Below, piece after piece: positions 11,507-21,847 of a stretch of DNA of 64,000 nt (positions are counted from its first letter, which is position 1; the number at the start of each line of letters is the position of its first letter). Made by a program: the position numbers and the translations under genes. Source of the DNA: Larus michahellis (taxonomy: Eukaryota > Chordata > Aves > Charadriiformes > Laridae); NCBI RefSeq assembly GCF_964199755.1, contig NC_133903.1:5783001-5847000 (forward strand), written 5' to 3'. The notes below the pieces were generated by a model. That model was given only the letters and a program-made list of their open reading frames with translations. It searched no databases and was not told the origin of the DNA.

Positions 11507-12617
11507 GGCCGTCGACTGCTTCCGTGAGTGCTGCCAGCATGTCCCCACCTCCCGCACCGCGGCTCCGGCTCCCTCCTCTCTCTCTGGCTGTCAGGGAGAG
11601 GAGGCGTTAAAGCCGGACCGAGAATTCATCAGAGCAAAGGTCTCCCCTGGCCGTCCGCTGCCCGGCCGGGAGGGCAGAGTTCCCTTTTCTTACTCCTCCA
11701 CTTTCCTGCGCTGGGAGATGAACCACCAGCTCCCGCTCTACGCTAGAGTAGCCCACTAGCCCGAGTGCTTTCAGATCCCACCCCGAGGAGGGTCAGCCAT
11801 AGGAGTAGGTGATATTAACCCTACACAGGTTTCATTTCTCAGAGAATAGTGCTCGGATTTACTTTCATCCAGTAGCAATCACTTCTAAGCAGCTCCAAGG
11901 CTGTCTTGCCTTGCCTAGGGAAGTACCGCCTGTACTCTAGCAATATTCACCATTGGGAAGGGGTGGGAGAGGTGCTAGAGGGGTGGGAGCTGGTGGCTCT
12001 GTGCCCCCAGGCCTGTTCTTTGGTTTTCACTGAGCATGGGGGGCCCTGAACCCCCGGTTTGGTGACGGGTGACAGCCCACGCTGCAGATTCAGCATCTTG
12101 GAGAGCTGGGCAGGACCTGGGGCTTGTAGCAGCGCTTTGAGAAGGCTCCTGCAATAAGGTGGGATGGGAAATGCTGCCTGGGCTGAAGGAGGGTGCCTGC
12201 TCCGCTCAGTGCCCCAGGAGCACAACGTCAGAGCACCAGTAGCCCCATACTGGAGGGGTCACAAACCCACCGCACGCCGGTCCCCGAGACACGTTTTAAC
12301 TGGAAGACAGAAACACAGGGTACCCGGCCCCGCTGGCCACCTCGCTGCCGGCACGGGGATGGGGCTGGGCTCAGAGCTGCCAGGCTGTGATGAATTCTCA
12401 TCTTATTTTAAAGCACTGTATCCTATTACTGCATGTTGAGTTCTGTGTGTGTGCCTGTGCGTGCCGAATGCTTGCGTCAGTAGTTAGAGCGAGTGTGACC
12501 GGGAGAAATCCAAGAAGCATGTCTTAGTGTCGTGCTGTAAGTGTTACTGCACAAGAGTTTAACTGATGTTAACACCAAATGACTAGTCTGAGAAATGTAC
12601 TTTTAAAAAAAAAATTA

Positions 12618-12623
12618 TTTATT
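12618..12623 (-). other. Candidate SHMT1 polyadenylation signal
   Basis: TTTATT on the plus strand gives AATAAA on the minus strand, 676 nt beyond the SHMT1 stop. It is the first canonical signal I see downstream of that gene. If used, the SHMT1 3' UTR covers 12600-13298, which otherwise holds nothing I recognise. Confidence 0.45.
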
Positions 12624-12731
12624 TGGGTTCAGATATTTTTGAAATACAAAAAAAAAAAAAATTGGTTGTATTTTTTAAAGCTTATAATTCTTGTCATACA
12701 TTGTGGTTAAATTCTTAATTTTACCGTGCTT

Positions 12732-12737
12732 ATTAAA
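12732..12737 (+). other. Candidate SMCR8 polyadenylation signal (ATTAAA)
   Basis: ATTAAA in an AT-rich stretch; the first plausible plus-strand signal after the SMCR8 stop. If both this and the minus-strand signal at 12618 are used, the two convergent 3' ends overlap by about 130 bp. Confidence 0.35.
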
Positions 12738-13298
12738 AAATGGTTCTACCTAAGCTTTGTAACTCAGAGGTCTGAGGAAATACTGGAGACGCTGGCTAGG
12801 ATGGGATGGCGATCCCGGGAGGGCTGTTCTCGGTGGGTTTGGGACAAGGCTGGGCCTTGTAAAAGCCTGCAGAGGCTGGAAGGCACCAAAGGAAATTCTC
12901 GAGGCAGAAACCAGGGAGGCTTTTAGCAGCTGTGATGTCTCTTGTGGAGCCAAGCACAGTGCGCCTGGCCGCGGGGGTGATTCATGGCAGGGGTGGACCC
13001 GCCACTCGCAGCCAGCGAGAGCTGGATCAAACCCCGGCCTGTCTGCGAGGCTGAGGGTTCCCTGGTGCTCGGTCCCAGTTGTGACACTGGGCGGTGAAGG
13101 GGCTAGTTTCCCCGCGGTGGGGGGCGGCAGCGGTGCTCAGGGGGGTCCTGTGCCCCAAATGGGAGGGGAGAGGTTAGTAAGAGCCACTGGTGCTCCGCAG
13201 CCAGGGCCAGCGGGGAGGTGCTGGGAGAAGGCACTGGGGTGTTGATCTCAGGCTAGAGGTGTTTCGGCGGCTCCAGGAGCGGGCACAGGTGCCTCCCC

Positions 13299-16200
13299 TT
13301 ACAGGACAGGCAGCCCCGGGAGCGGGAAAGTGGCTGCGAAGGCCTCCACCTCTTCCTTCAGTGCCTTCAGCTCCCCCCGGTATTTGTCCTCCTCCAGTTT
13401 TTCCTTGAATTCCTTCAGTGTGGCTTTGGGGCTCATGTCTTTCTGCACGCGCAGTGTCAGCTCGATCCCTGCCAAGACGGGAGATGCGTCGGCCAGCTGC
13501 AACACCTCTGCCTGCGCCCGCAGTGGGCAGCTGCCGCATTCCGCACCTCTCCCAGCCCTGCCGCAGGGAGCCTGCGAGGCTGGGCTGCGGGCTTAGCCCT
13601 GCACCACCCCGCAGCAGCACTGGGGCTGCTCCCTAAGATGCGGGAGGGTAGGAGCAGGGCTGCGAGGGGCTTACTGCCCCAGGAAACCAGCGTGGGACCC
13701 CTGAGGACAACTGGAACTAGACTGGGAAAGGTACAATTCTAATTCAGGCTTTCAACCCTCTGCTAGTGCAGTAGGGAGGGTTTGGCTGGTCCCAGCTGTG
13801 GACAGATGTCCCACATCCAGATGTGCAGGTGGGACAGTTCCTCCTCACTTGTGTGTGTGCTCCCTCCCCAGCTGCTGGGGAAACCGCCCAGCTTGTGCCT
13901 TGTCACCCGGAGGAGCTGCCCTGGGGCCACTCACGCCCCCCCAGCCTCACCTCTGTGGATGTACTGAGCCACCATGCGGAAGTCGTCCTGCCGGAAGCCG
14001 CGGGAGGTGAGAGCCGGCGTCCCGAACCGCAGGCCACTGGGGCGCAGGGCGCTGACATCACCTGCACCAAAACAAGTCATGTGTGACCAAACCAGGTACC
14101 AAAACTGCTGTACACGGCAACTTGGCGTGGTTCCCAGTGCCTGGGGTGGACCAGAATTTGGGAGCCCTGCAGGAAGCTCTGCACAGGCCACGGGAGAACC
14201 CTAGTGTGTGGGGCAGAACACAGGAGAGCTTGTGGGATCTCTCACCAGGGCACGTGTTCTTGTTACAGGCGATGGAGCAGATCTCCAGTACCCGCTCAGC
14301 CCGGCCGCCATCCGTGCCTCTGCTGCGCAGGTCCAGGAGAATCAGGTGGTTGTCGGAGCCCCCTGCAAAGAGAGGGGTTTAGTGGGGGACGTGGGATCAG
14401 GGTAAATGCTGCTCCTGCACGACACTTCAGCAAAAAAGGCTTGGGATTGAGCTGGGACCTGCCCCTGGTTTTGGGGATGGAAGGGGGCCTGTCCTTAGGA
14501 AGAGGGGCTGCTTCAAAATAGTTTTGTGGTTTTCCTGAGGAATTGCAATGGCAGAGCCCTGCCTGTTGCATCCGTGCACGTGCTGCCCTCGTGGCCTGGC
14601 TCAGACCCTTGGCCACACAGGCGTCAGCCCCGTCCCACAGCCAAGACCTGTCCTCACCTGTGACGATGTCGTAGCCCAGCTCCATCAGCGCTGTCGAGAG
14701 CGCCTTGCAGTTTGCGACCACCTGCTGCTGGTAAGCCTTGAACTCGGGCGTCATGGCCTGCCGCAGCGCCACGGCGATCCCTGGGGAGGAAGGCAGACCA
14801 GGGTGAGTTTCTGGGGGCTCTGACCAGGAGAGCTGGCGGGGATGTGTGGCACCGCCAGCAGAAGTCATCATGGAAGCTGAGCGAACTGATGAACAGTCCC
14901 TTCCCCTAACCAGGCTGGCAGCGGTGCCATGAGCCAAAAGGCAGGATGGGACAAGCCTGGTTGCTCCTTGGGCAATGCTGGATCACACCAGCTGCTCTTT
15001 GCTGTGTTATCTCCAGGCTGCAAGCCCCCCGTGTCACCTGGAGCCCCCTTCACTGCTGCTGGGGGTCAGAGACCAGCCAGAACACCTTTGCCGACTCCCT
15101 TTGACACCCTGGAACTGGTGACCAGGCTGGATGTGTACCTGCGATGGCATGGTTGTGCGGGCCTCCCTGCAGCCCAGGGAAGACCGCCTGGTTGATGAGG
15201 CTCTCCAGGTTGTAGAGTGTTTCCTTGCCTGTCTTGGGGTCCACGCTGCGGGTGCCTGTGGGAGGGGAAGGCAGGATCACTCATGAGGCAGCTCAGCCTC
15301 CCTTCTCCCATGAGCTGCTGTCACCCTCTGGCCTCTCCAAACAGGGATGGTGGTTGTTCCTCTCCAAATCTGGGCCACGTTTGGCACTGGGAAGCTCCCC
15401 AGATGTTCCCAGGAGGCCCCAGACCTTCTTGCCCTCCCTCTAGAGCAGGAAGGAGCTTTAACTTGCAGCCCCCCAGCCTGGGGGGAGCGTTTCTCCCGGC
15501 TCCCTGTCTGGGTCATGCACCTTTGCGGTAGAAGATCATGCCAGCCCTGCAGCCCCGCAAGGTCTTGTGGGTGGTGGTGGAGACGACATCACAGTGGTCG
15601 AAGGGGGATGGCACCACACCAGCAGCCACCAGCCCGCTGATGTGAGCCATGTCGGCCATGAGATAGGCACCATTGGCGTCAGCAATCTTCCGCATACGGG
15701 CATAGTCCAGGTTGCGCGAGTAGCAGCTGACACCTGCAGGGAGATAGCACGTAGAGGGGACAGGAGCAGATGCTTGATGACCTTGGGACAGCCACGGGTC
15801 CAGCCCTGCGATGGGGACAGCCCAGCTGGGGACAGCACACAAGCTCCTGCCAGTGTGGATGTGTTTGAGGTCATCTCCTGGCACTGCAGCATCCACGGGC
15901 TTATCAGGCTGCTACTGGCTTCAGTGAGCCACCCCCACCCAGTGCGTGTCACCAGCGAGGTTGGTAAGGGTTTGATCCTTACCTGCTATGATCAGCTTGG
16001 GGTGGAAGAGGCGGGCATTCTCCTCCAGCTTGTCATAGTCGATGTAACCGGTCTTGGGGTTGACCTGGAAGAGGAAGAGGAGGGTTCAGCTACCTTGGCA
16101 GGGGTGAAGATCAGCTGCAGCACCATCCTGCAGGTGAGTGTGCTGAGAGCCTGATGCTACTACTTTTAACTTTAAGAGGCACCAACAGTTATGAAGACCA

Positions 16201-17708
16201 CATCATGGCTCTGGCTGGAGCAGCTGTCTACCTTGTAGGGCATGGACTCGAAGAATACAGAGGTGGCAGAGATTTTCTTCTTGTCTGTCATGAATCCGTG
16301 GGTGAGGTGGCCCCCGTCAGGCAGGTCCAGCCCCATGATCCTGCCGTGGGGCTCCACCAGGGCCGTGTACACCGCAAAGTTTGCGGGTGACCCTGCAGTG
16401 AGAGCACACCAGGCCGGTTATGGGTGCTGGGATGCACAGAGGCTGGGCAGATGGCCTGGCTCTCCTGAGCACACCGTTACCTGAGTAGGGCTGGACATTG
16501 ACGCCCCACTTCTCGGGGTCGAGCCGGTACGCCTGCAGGGCTCGCTTCTGGCACAGCCTTTCCAGCTCATCTACAAACTCCGTCCCACCATAGTACCTGC
16601 CGGTAAAGGACGGGGTAGGGGTTAAAACCAAACTCATTGCTCAGAACGGTCCCCGTGACCAAGCTGGGGAGAACCTGGGGTGACGCCGCGTTTGCTGCTG
16701 CAGCAGACATGACCCTGCTGAGATTGTCCCATGTGTGGACAAGGACAGAAGTCGAGAAGGTCAGATCCTGCCCTGGAGGAGCTTGGCTGCCAGCACCAGG
16801 ACATCGCTTCCTCTCCAGAGGTGAGGTCTGGCAGCGTGGGTGGTTCCTCTCCCTTCCCTGTGAGGGTTTGGGTTGGGTGGGACTCAGCCCCAGCCCCATA
16901 CCTCTGTCCTGGGTAACCCTCAGAGTATTTGTTGTTCATGCAGGATCCCAGAGCTTCCAGGACTGCTCGGCTCGCAAAGTTCTCTGACGCGATTAACTCC
17001 AGCCCCAGCCTCTGCCGCTGCTTCTCCTTCTTGATGATGCTGTGCACCTTTGGGAGGGAAGAGAAACAGCTTCACCCGTGCCAGCTCTGCACGGATGCGT
17101 GGATGCTCTGTGGTAGGGGATGCACCCTTGGAGGGGACAGGGTGTGGAGAGGGGCCTGGAAAGATGGTGGAGAAGGGAGAGGAGATCCCTTCTCTGTACA
17201 GCTGATCCTAAACAGTTCACATGTCCAGTCACAGGCCACGTTTTGGGTTTCTACATTTCAGGAAGCTGCCAGATAATTCATCTGTCATTTGGGCTAGAGA
17301 GACAAGGGTAACTGCCACGTGGCCTGGTGGGCCAGCTGCTTTGGTGTGGGCATTAGAGCTTCAAGCAGAGGGGTATGAGCAATAGATGCAAAGTTATGAC
17401 CATGTTATGGGCAAACAGTTGGAGGATGCCTTCCCTCTCCACCTCTTACTCCAGGCAGAGAGGGCACGGAGGATGGATGGGCCCCACCAGCTCAGCCTTG
17501 GTCCGTCTCTCTGCCACAGCCCTGGCTTGAGGAGGTCAGCATCCCTGTGGCTGCCCGGGGGATGAATGAAGTGGCTGCTGGGCCAGGGCCAGGAAGGGGG
17601 TCTCACCTCCGGGTCGTTGCTGTCGAGCGGCTCCATTACCATCTTATTATGGGAGGCCCAGAGCTCCGCACTGGGGAGAGCCCCCTCACCCTGCATTGAG
17701 TTTGCCAT
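13299..17708 (-). CDS. SHMT1: SHMT1, cytosolic serine hydroxymethyltransferase
   Basis: PLP-dependent enzyme that interconverts serine plus tetrahydrofolate with glycine plus methylene-THF in the cytosol and, during S phase, the nucleus, feeding thymidylate synthesis. Eleven coding exons on the minus strand: 17708-17607, 17047-16902, 16596-16481, 16392-16232, 16064-15983, 15733-15521, 15255-15139, 14780-14658, 14362-14246, 14061-13951, 13468-13299. All have GT-AG borders and consistent phases; together they give 485 aa (human 483). Visible marks are the family block [20 protein letters not shown], the motif YYGGTEF, the glycine-rich [13 protein letters not shown], and the PLP-binding lysine Lys259 in [10 protein letters not shown]. 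The C-terminus ends FPLPGLPVL. It lacks a mitochondrial leader (N-terminus [12 protein letters not shown]), which argues for SHMT1 over SHMT2, as does synteny. An acceptor at 17729/17728 places 20 nt of 5' UTR in the first coding exon. Upstream non-coding exon(s) should lie near 19 kb. Confidence 0.97.
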
Positions 17709-17728
17709 TCTGCTGGGTCCAATGTCAC

Positions 17729-18930
17729 CTGCCAGCAGAGAAAGGAGTTTGTGGGATGGCAGCGGGGCTGGGTGCCTCCCTGCATCCTGCCTGCTCCTAT
17801 CCCACGTTTTCCCTGGAAACAGAGACCAGCCATGGGCTGGAGCCCACTGGGAGAGGAAAAGAGCAACAACTCTAAGGTTTCCCCCACTGATTTAAGACCA
17901 GATCATTAATTATAATGCTTTGATCATTTCTTACAGTCTCCCATCACCGCCCTGCCTGAAGTCCCGCCACCCAGCTCTGCAGCGCCTGGCCAGACACCTG
18001 GGGACATGATGAACCCATGCATGGACTAAACCGTATCAGCAACATGACCAATGCCTGTCCCTCTCGATCCCATATAACCGTGAGTCTTAGGCTTCTAGGA
18101 AATGCTAGCGCATGCCCTCATGGACATAAGGGTGTCTTATTAAAACTGCTGTTTAGTTTCAGTGAAGTGCTCATACCCACAAGACCTCAATTTTAATGTG
18201 AGTTGCATTCCCCAGCATTCCTAAACCTCTCGGCTGCTTTCCTTTGTGCATAGCCATGAGGGCAAAGTCCCAGCAGGTCGGAGTTCTGCCCCAAACCCTA
18301 ACTGATGCAAGCACGGCTCGTGGAGCAGGGCCCCGAGAGACAGCAGCTCTGCCTCAGCTTGACTCCACAGCATGTGTGATGCCCAGGCCTGGCAGCAGCC
18401 CTCTGTCCCCATCCATGCAACTCCTGGTTGCATTATAATGCAGAGCACAAGCTCCCGGGCAGGCGTGACAGCCCAGCTTCTGCCTTGGCTGAAAACAATG
18501 CATCTTTTTAACCATTAACCCTGCAAGGCCAGCAAAGGGCCGTGAGCAGGTTATTAAGCAATCATACTTGGCTTGCTTGTGCCAAGCTGCTGAAGTCCAT
18601 TCAGCGCAGGCCTGTTGTGTGCTGCCCTTGCTGGGCAGGGACACCCGTCTGCCCTCCTCCCTGAGCCCGGGGCCTTGCTGGCAGGGTGGGAATCCCCACT
18701 GTCAGAAAAGCTGCATCGGGATGGGGAAAGGGCTGCAAGGGAAAGGGTAGGGTGCAGTGCTCTGGCTTTGAGCAGGACAGCTGGTTCAGCGCACGGGTGG
18801 CAGCAGTACTCACACCCAGTGGTTTCACAGACCTGCAGAAGGCTCAGGGGAACAGAGCTCCCCGTTTGCCACCCAGGTTTGAGACCCCCATTTCCACCCT
18901 CGTGGCAGGACACCGATAGGGCCCTGGCAG
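17729..18930 (-). other. SHMT1 5' intron
   Basis: Between the first coding exon and the CpG island. No coding exon of SHMT1 or another gene is recognised here. The non-coding first exon was not delimited. Confidence 0.6.
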
Positions 18931-19450
18931 TTCACCTGCTGCAGGGATGATCCCCAGCCCCGATGCTTCTTCCCCACCCGGCTCTGAACCCCTCTGTATC
19001 CCGGCTCCGTCGCCTTCCGCATCTCTGAGAAGCTCCCACTGTTGCGCTCCCCCTGCCCCGACACCGGTGGTGGGGAACAGCGCTGCCTGCCCGGCTCTCG
19101 CCCCGCAGCGGGGTGCCCTGCTCCTGCACCCCAACCCTCCCGGCCCCGCACGCCCTGTCCCGGCCCCGCACGGCCCCTACCCGCCCGCCGTACCGGGTCC
19201 CGGTCCCGCTCCGCCACCGCGCGGGAGCCCGCGCGCCTAGCATAGACCTTTCGGACACGCCCCTCCATGCATCGCCCAATCAGCGCCTCGGTCGGCCGGC
19301 GGCGGGGAACACACTCCGAGTATCTGGTCCAATCAGCGCCGCGCTCTTCCCCCTCCCCGCACCCTATTGGTCCGCGCTGAGGCGGGGCTGGCGGCGCTGC
19401 CAGCACGTGGCGGACTGGGCGCGGGTGACCTTGACCGGGGCGGGCTGGGG
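18930..19450 (-). promoter_or_regulatory. SHMT1 CpG-island promoter with three CCAAT boxes
   Basis: GC- and CpG-rich block upstream of SHMT1. It carries CCAAT at 19276-19280 and 19329-19333 (both followed by CAGCG) and ATTGG at 19366-19370. This spacing of about 40-50 bp is typical of NF-Y-driven, TATA-less, cell-cycle-linked promoters. The transcription start is inferred to lie left of these boxes, near 19.1-19.25 kb. Confidence 0.65.
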
Positions 19451-19458
19451 CTCCGCTG

Positions 19459-19838
19459 CCACCACCCTTCTGCCGTCACCACCCCTCTGCCGTCACACCT
19501 CCTCTGTCGTCGCCCCTCCTCCGCCATCAGACCTCTGCCGTCACCACCCTTCTGCCGTCACCCCTCCTCTGCCGTCACCCCTCTGTTGTCACCCCTCCTC
19601 TGCCGTCACCCCTCTGTTGTCACCCCTTCTCTTCCATCAGACTTCTGCCGTCACCCCTTCTCTGACGTCAACTCCTCCCTTGCTATCATCCCTGTGCCGT
19701 CACCCCTCCTCTGCCGTCACCCCTCCTCTGCTGTCACCCCACTGCCGTCACCTATCCAGCTATCACTCCTCCTCTGCCATCACCCATCCTCTGCTGTCAC
19801 CCCACTGCTGTCACCTCTCCTCTGCCATTACCCCGCAC
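19459..19838. repeat. Minisatellite (VNTR), CTCTGCCGTCACCCC-type units
   Basis: About 380 bp of imperfect tandem units built on CTCTGCCGTCACCCC, roughly 13-18 nt each, with variants ending GTTGTC, CCATCA and GCTGTC. The plus strand is pyrimidine-rich and nearly purine-free. It abuts the SHMT1 CpG island. It gives long open frames in several phases, which are repeat artefacts, not genes. Confidence 0.9.
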
Positions 19839-20099
19839 CCTGTGATGCCGGTGGGGGACCTCTCCCCCAGCCCTGGGGTGTTCCCACCACCCCGCCATCC
19901 CGGGGGGATTCTCTATGGAGGATGGGAGCCCCCTGGCCACCCTGCAGCGGGAAGGGAGCGGTTCTAGCCACCCTCCCTGGGCGGCCGAAGCCATGCCTCA
20001 AGGCGAGCAGGCATGCCAGGCAGCAGCACGGCGATCACCAGGGCATCAGGGGTTAAATCAATGCACAGCAAATTGAGGAAGAAGATTAGGGAATAAAGG
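19839..20099. other. Spacer without recognised features
   Basis: Sequence between the minisatellite and the candidate 5' exon of the receptor gene. I see nothing specific in it. Confidence 0.5.
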
Positions 20100-20228
20100 G
20101 ATCCCACTAAATTCCTCGTGATCCCAAGCCAAGGGGAAAATGGAACGAGGCAGCATGAATCACTCACCGGAGAGGAGCTGCGTCTCTCGGGGGGTCGGAC
20201 AGAGCCGCGAAGGAGAGTCCTGCCGGCG
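20100..20228 (+). promoter_or_regulatory. Candidate 5' UTR exon and promoter of the receptor gene
   Basis: A GC-rich patch ends in a good donor (CCGGCG|gtgagt at 20229). The receptor coding exon has an acceptor at 20742 (gatttcag|GACTCC), so a non-coding exon must lie upstream. This is the nearest candidate. The left edge is arbitrary. Confidence 0.4.
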
Positions 20229-20761
20229 GTGAGTCCTGCTGGCACCGAGCAAGGTGCGGAGTGGGGCAAGGGGATCGTGGGTGGTGGGTAACGGGCCAAG
20301 GGTTATACTAGAACACACCTCGGAGACTGTTCTGCCCTGGAAGGTACTTGTTGAACAGTCTTTTAACTTGATCTTTATCAGTCCAGGTGTTTTTTGCTAC
20401 CGTAATGTGTGGTTGGTCATCCCAAGAGGACTTGTCACAGCTGTGGGGTTTGGGTTCCTGTGGTTCTGCTGCTGGCCCATGTCTGATCGCTGTTGTAGGC
20501 TGGTCACGGAGGTGGTGTTCTGACAGTGCCAACACCAGCAGCAAAACCCGGGTCGGTTTCTCTGGTTGCAGTGGTTTCTGTGACATGCAGATGCTGTAGA
20601 GAAGGACTTTATATTAATTATATATTAAGTTATATAGTCTGGCTTTGCATACCCAATTTGTGTACATCTGCTAGCAAAGATTTTTACCTCCCCTGAGCAG
20701 TAGGAGCTGCACATCACAGCAGTGTGTGCTGCTATGATTTCAGGACTCCGGCGTGCTGGTG

Positions 20762-21847
20762 ATGGAGAGCGTCTCTTCTTCCCCTTCACCCTTCTCCGCC
20801 AGTTCCCCCACTGTGCAGTCCGAGAACGCCACTGCCTATGACTACTACTCCGGCCTCCAGAAGAGCATGCATGTCCTCTCCATGGTGGTGTACAGCATTG
20901 CCTGTTTGCTGGGGGTGACAGGGAACGGCCTCGTCATCTGGATTGCTGGCTTCAAGATGAAGAAGACGGTGAACTCCATCTGGTTCCTCAACCTGGCCAT
21001 TGCTGACTTCATCTTCACCTTTTTCCTGCCCCTCAGCATCGCCTACACTGCCCTGGGCTTCCACTGGCCGTTTGGGAAGCTCCTGTGCAAGCTGAACAGC
21101 ACCATTGCGTTCCTCAACATGTTCGCCAGCGTCTTCCTCCTGACAGTCATCAGCATGGACCGCTGTGTTTCTGTTGCTTTTCCCGTTTGGTCTCACAACC
21201 GCAGGAGTCCGGAGCTGGCGGCCAGGATCGCACTGGGGACGTGGGTCCTGGCTCTGCTCCTCAGCTCGCCGTACCTCGTCTTTCGGGACACTGTGGTCAG
21301 TTCCAGGAACATCACCAGCTGCTATAATAATTTTGCACTGTCCGATGACTACACCTCCGAGGCAACGCGGAGGCTGTGGAGGATGCGGCATAAAGCGATG
21401 ATCATAACGCGATTCTTATGCGGGTTCCTCATCCCTTTCACGGTGATTCTCATCTGCTACAGCATTGTTGCTGTCAAGCTGAAAAGGCGGCAGTTAGCCA
21501 ACTCTGCAAAACCATACAGAATTATCATTGCTGTCACAGTCTCTTTTTTCCTCTGTTATTTCCCCTATCACGTCTTCTCCTTGCTGGAAATATCCAAAAA
21601 CTCTTCCAGTCATGAGATGAAAATGGCCCTTTACATAGGGATCCCCTTGGTTTCCAGCCTTGCCTTCTTCAACAGCTGCATCAACCCCATCCTGTACGTA
21701 TTTGTGGGGCCGGATTTCAAGGAGAAGTTTCGCCAGTCCATCCTGTCGACCTTTGAAGGGGCCTTCAGCGAGGAGTCGGTCCTGGGCAGCCTGACCAGCA
21801 GGCGAAAGTCCAGGTCTGCTTCAGAAGCAGAGGTCCCGAGGGTCTGA
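20762..21847 (+). CDS. Chemerin/formyl-peptide-receptor-type class A GPCR (CMKLR1-like)
   Basis: Seven-transmembrane receptor at the plasma membrane, 361 aa, whole coding region in one exon. The frame is open upstream to 20753, but the first ATG is 20762, shortly after an acceptor at 20742. The N-terminus has a glycosylation site at Asn22 and a tyrosine-rich DYY. TM1 starts near residue 38 (NGLVIW), and TM2 has NLAIADF. Cys109 and Cys187 form the usual disulphide, and a second glycosylation site is Asn183. The TM3 end is DRC (133-135) instead of DRY, as in CMKLR1 and FPR receptors. ECL2 begins SSPYLVFRDT, TM6 has FFLCYFPYH, and TM7 carries NPILY (308-312). The tail is serine/arginine-rich. 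Closest by eye is CMKLR1, but CMKLR2 (GPR1) and FPR relatives share these motifs, so no symbol is given. The ligand is unknown. No counterpart is known to me in this interval in human. Confidence 0.9.
   Translation: MESVSSSPSPFSASSPTVQSENATAYDYYSGLQKSMHVLSMVVYSIACLLGVTGNGLVIWIAGFKMKKTVNSIWFLNLAIADFIFTFFLPLSIAYTALGFHWPFGKLLCKLNSTIAFLNMFASVFLLTVISMDRCVSVAFPVWSHNRRSPELAARIALGTWVLALLLSSPYLVFRDTVVSSRNITSCYNNFALSDDYTSEATRRLWRMRHKAMIITRFLCGFLIPFTVILICYSIVAVKLKRRQLANSAKPYRIIIAVTVSFFLCYFPYHVFSLLEISKNSSSHEMKMALYIGIPLVSSLAFFNSCINPILYVFVGPDFKEKFRQSILSTFEGAFSEESVLGSLTSRRKSRSASEAEVPRV

Larger units (their letters stand above)
8180..12755 (+). other. Possible long 3' UTR of SMCR8
   Basis: No plus-strand coding exon is visible between the SMCR8 stop and the SHMT1 3' end. 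I find no canonical AATAAA on the plus strand until an ATTAAA at 12732-12737. It lies in an AT-rich stretch (12600-12750) with A-runs, typical of a vertebrate 3' UTR end. Mammalian SMCR8 also has a multi-kilobase 3' UTR. However, minus-strand exons lie inside this stretch (11018-11209), and SMCR8 may use a non-canonical earlier signal such as TATAAA near 8433. The extent is therefore tentative. Confidence 0.4.

Noticed and set aside
19113-20056. Long open frames of 229 and 284 codons on the plus strand
   Set aside because: They run through the SHMT1 CpG island and the minisatellite. Repeat-derived prolines, serines and histidines show low complexity, not a gene.
20753-20761. Non-ATG start of the receptor at 20753
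   Set aside because: The codon is GTG; the first ATG in frame is 20762, close to a splice acceptor at 20742.
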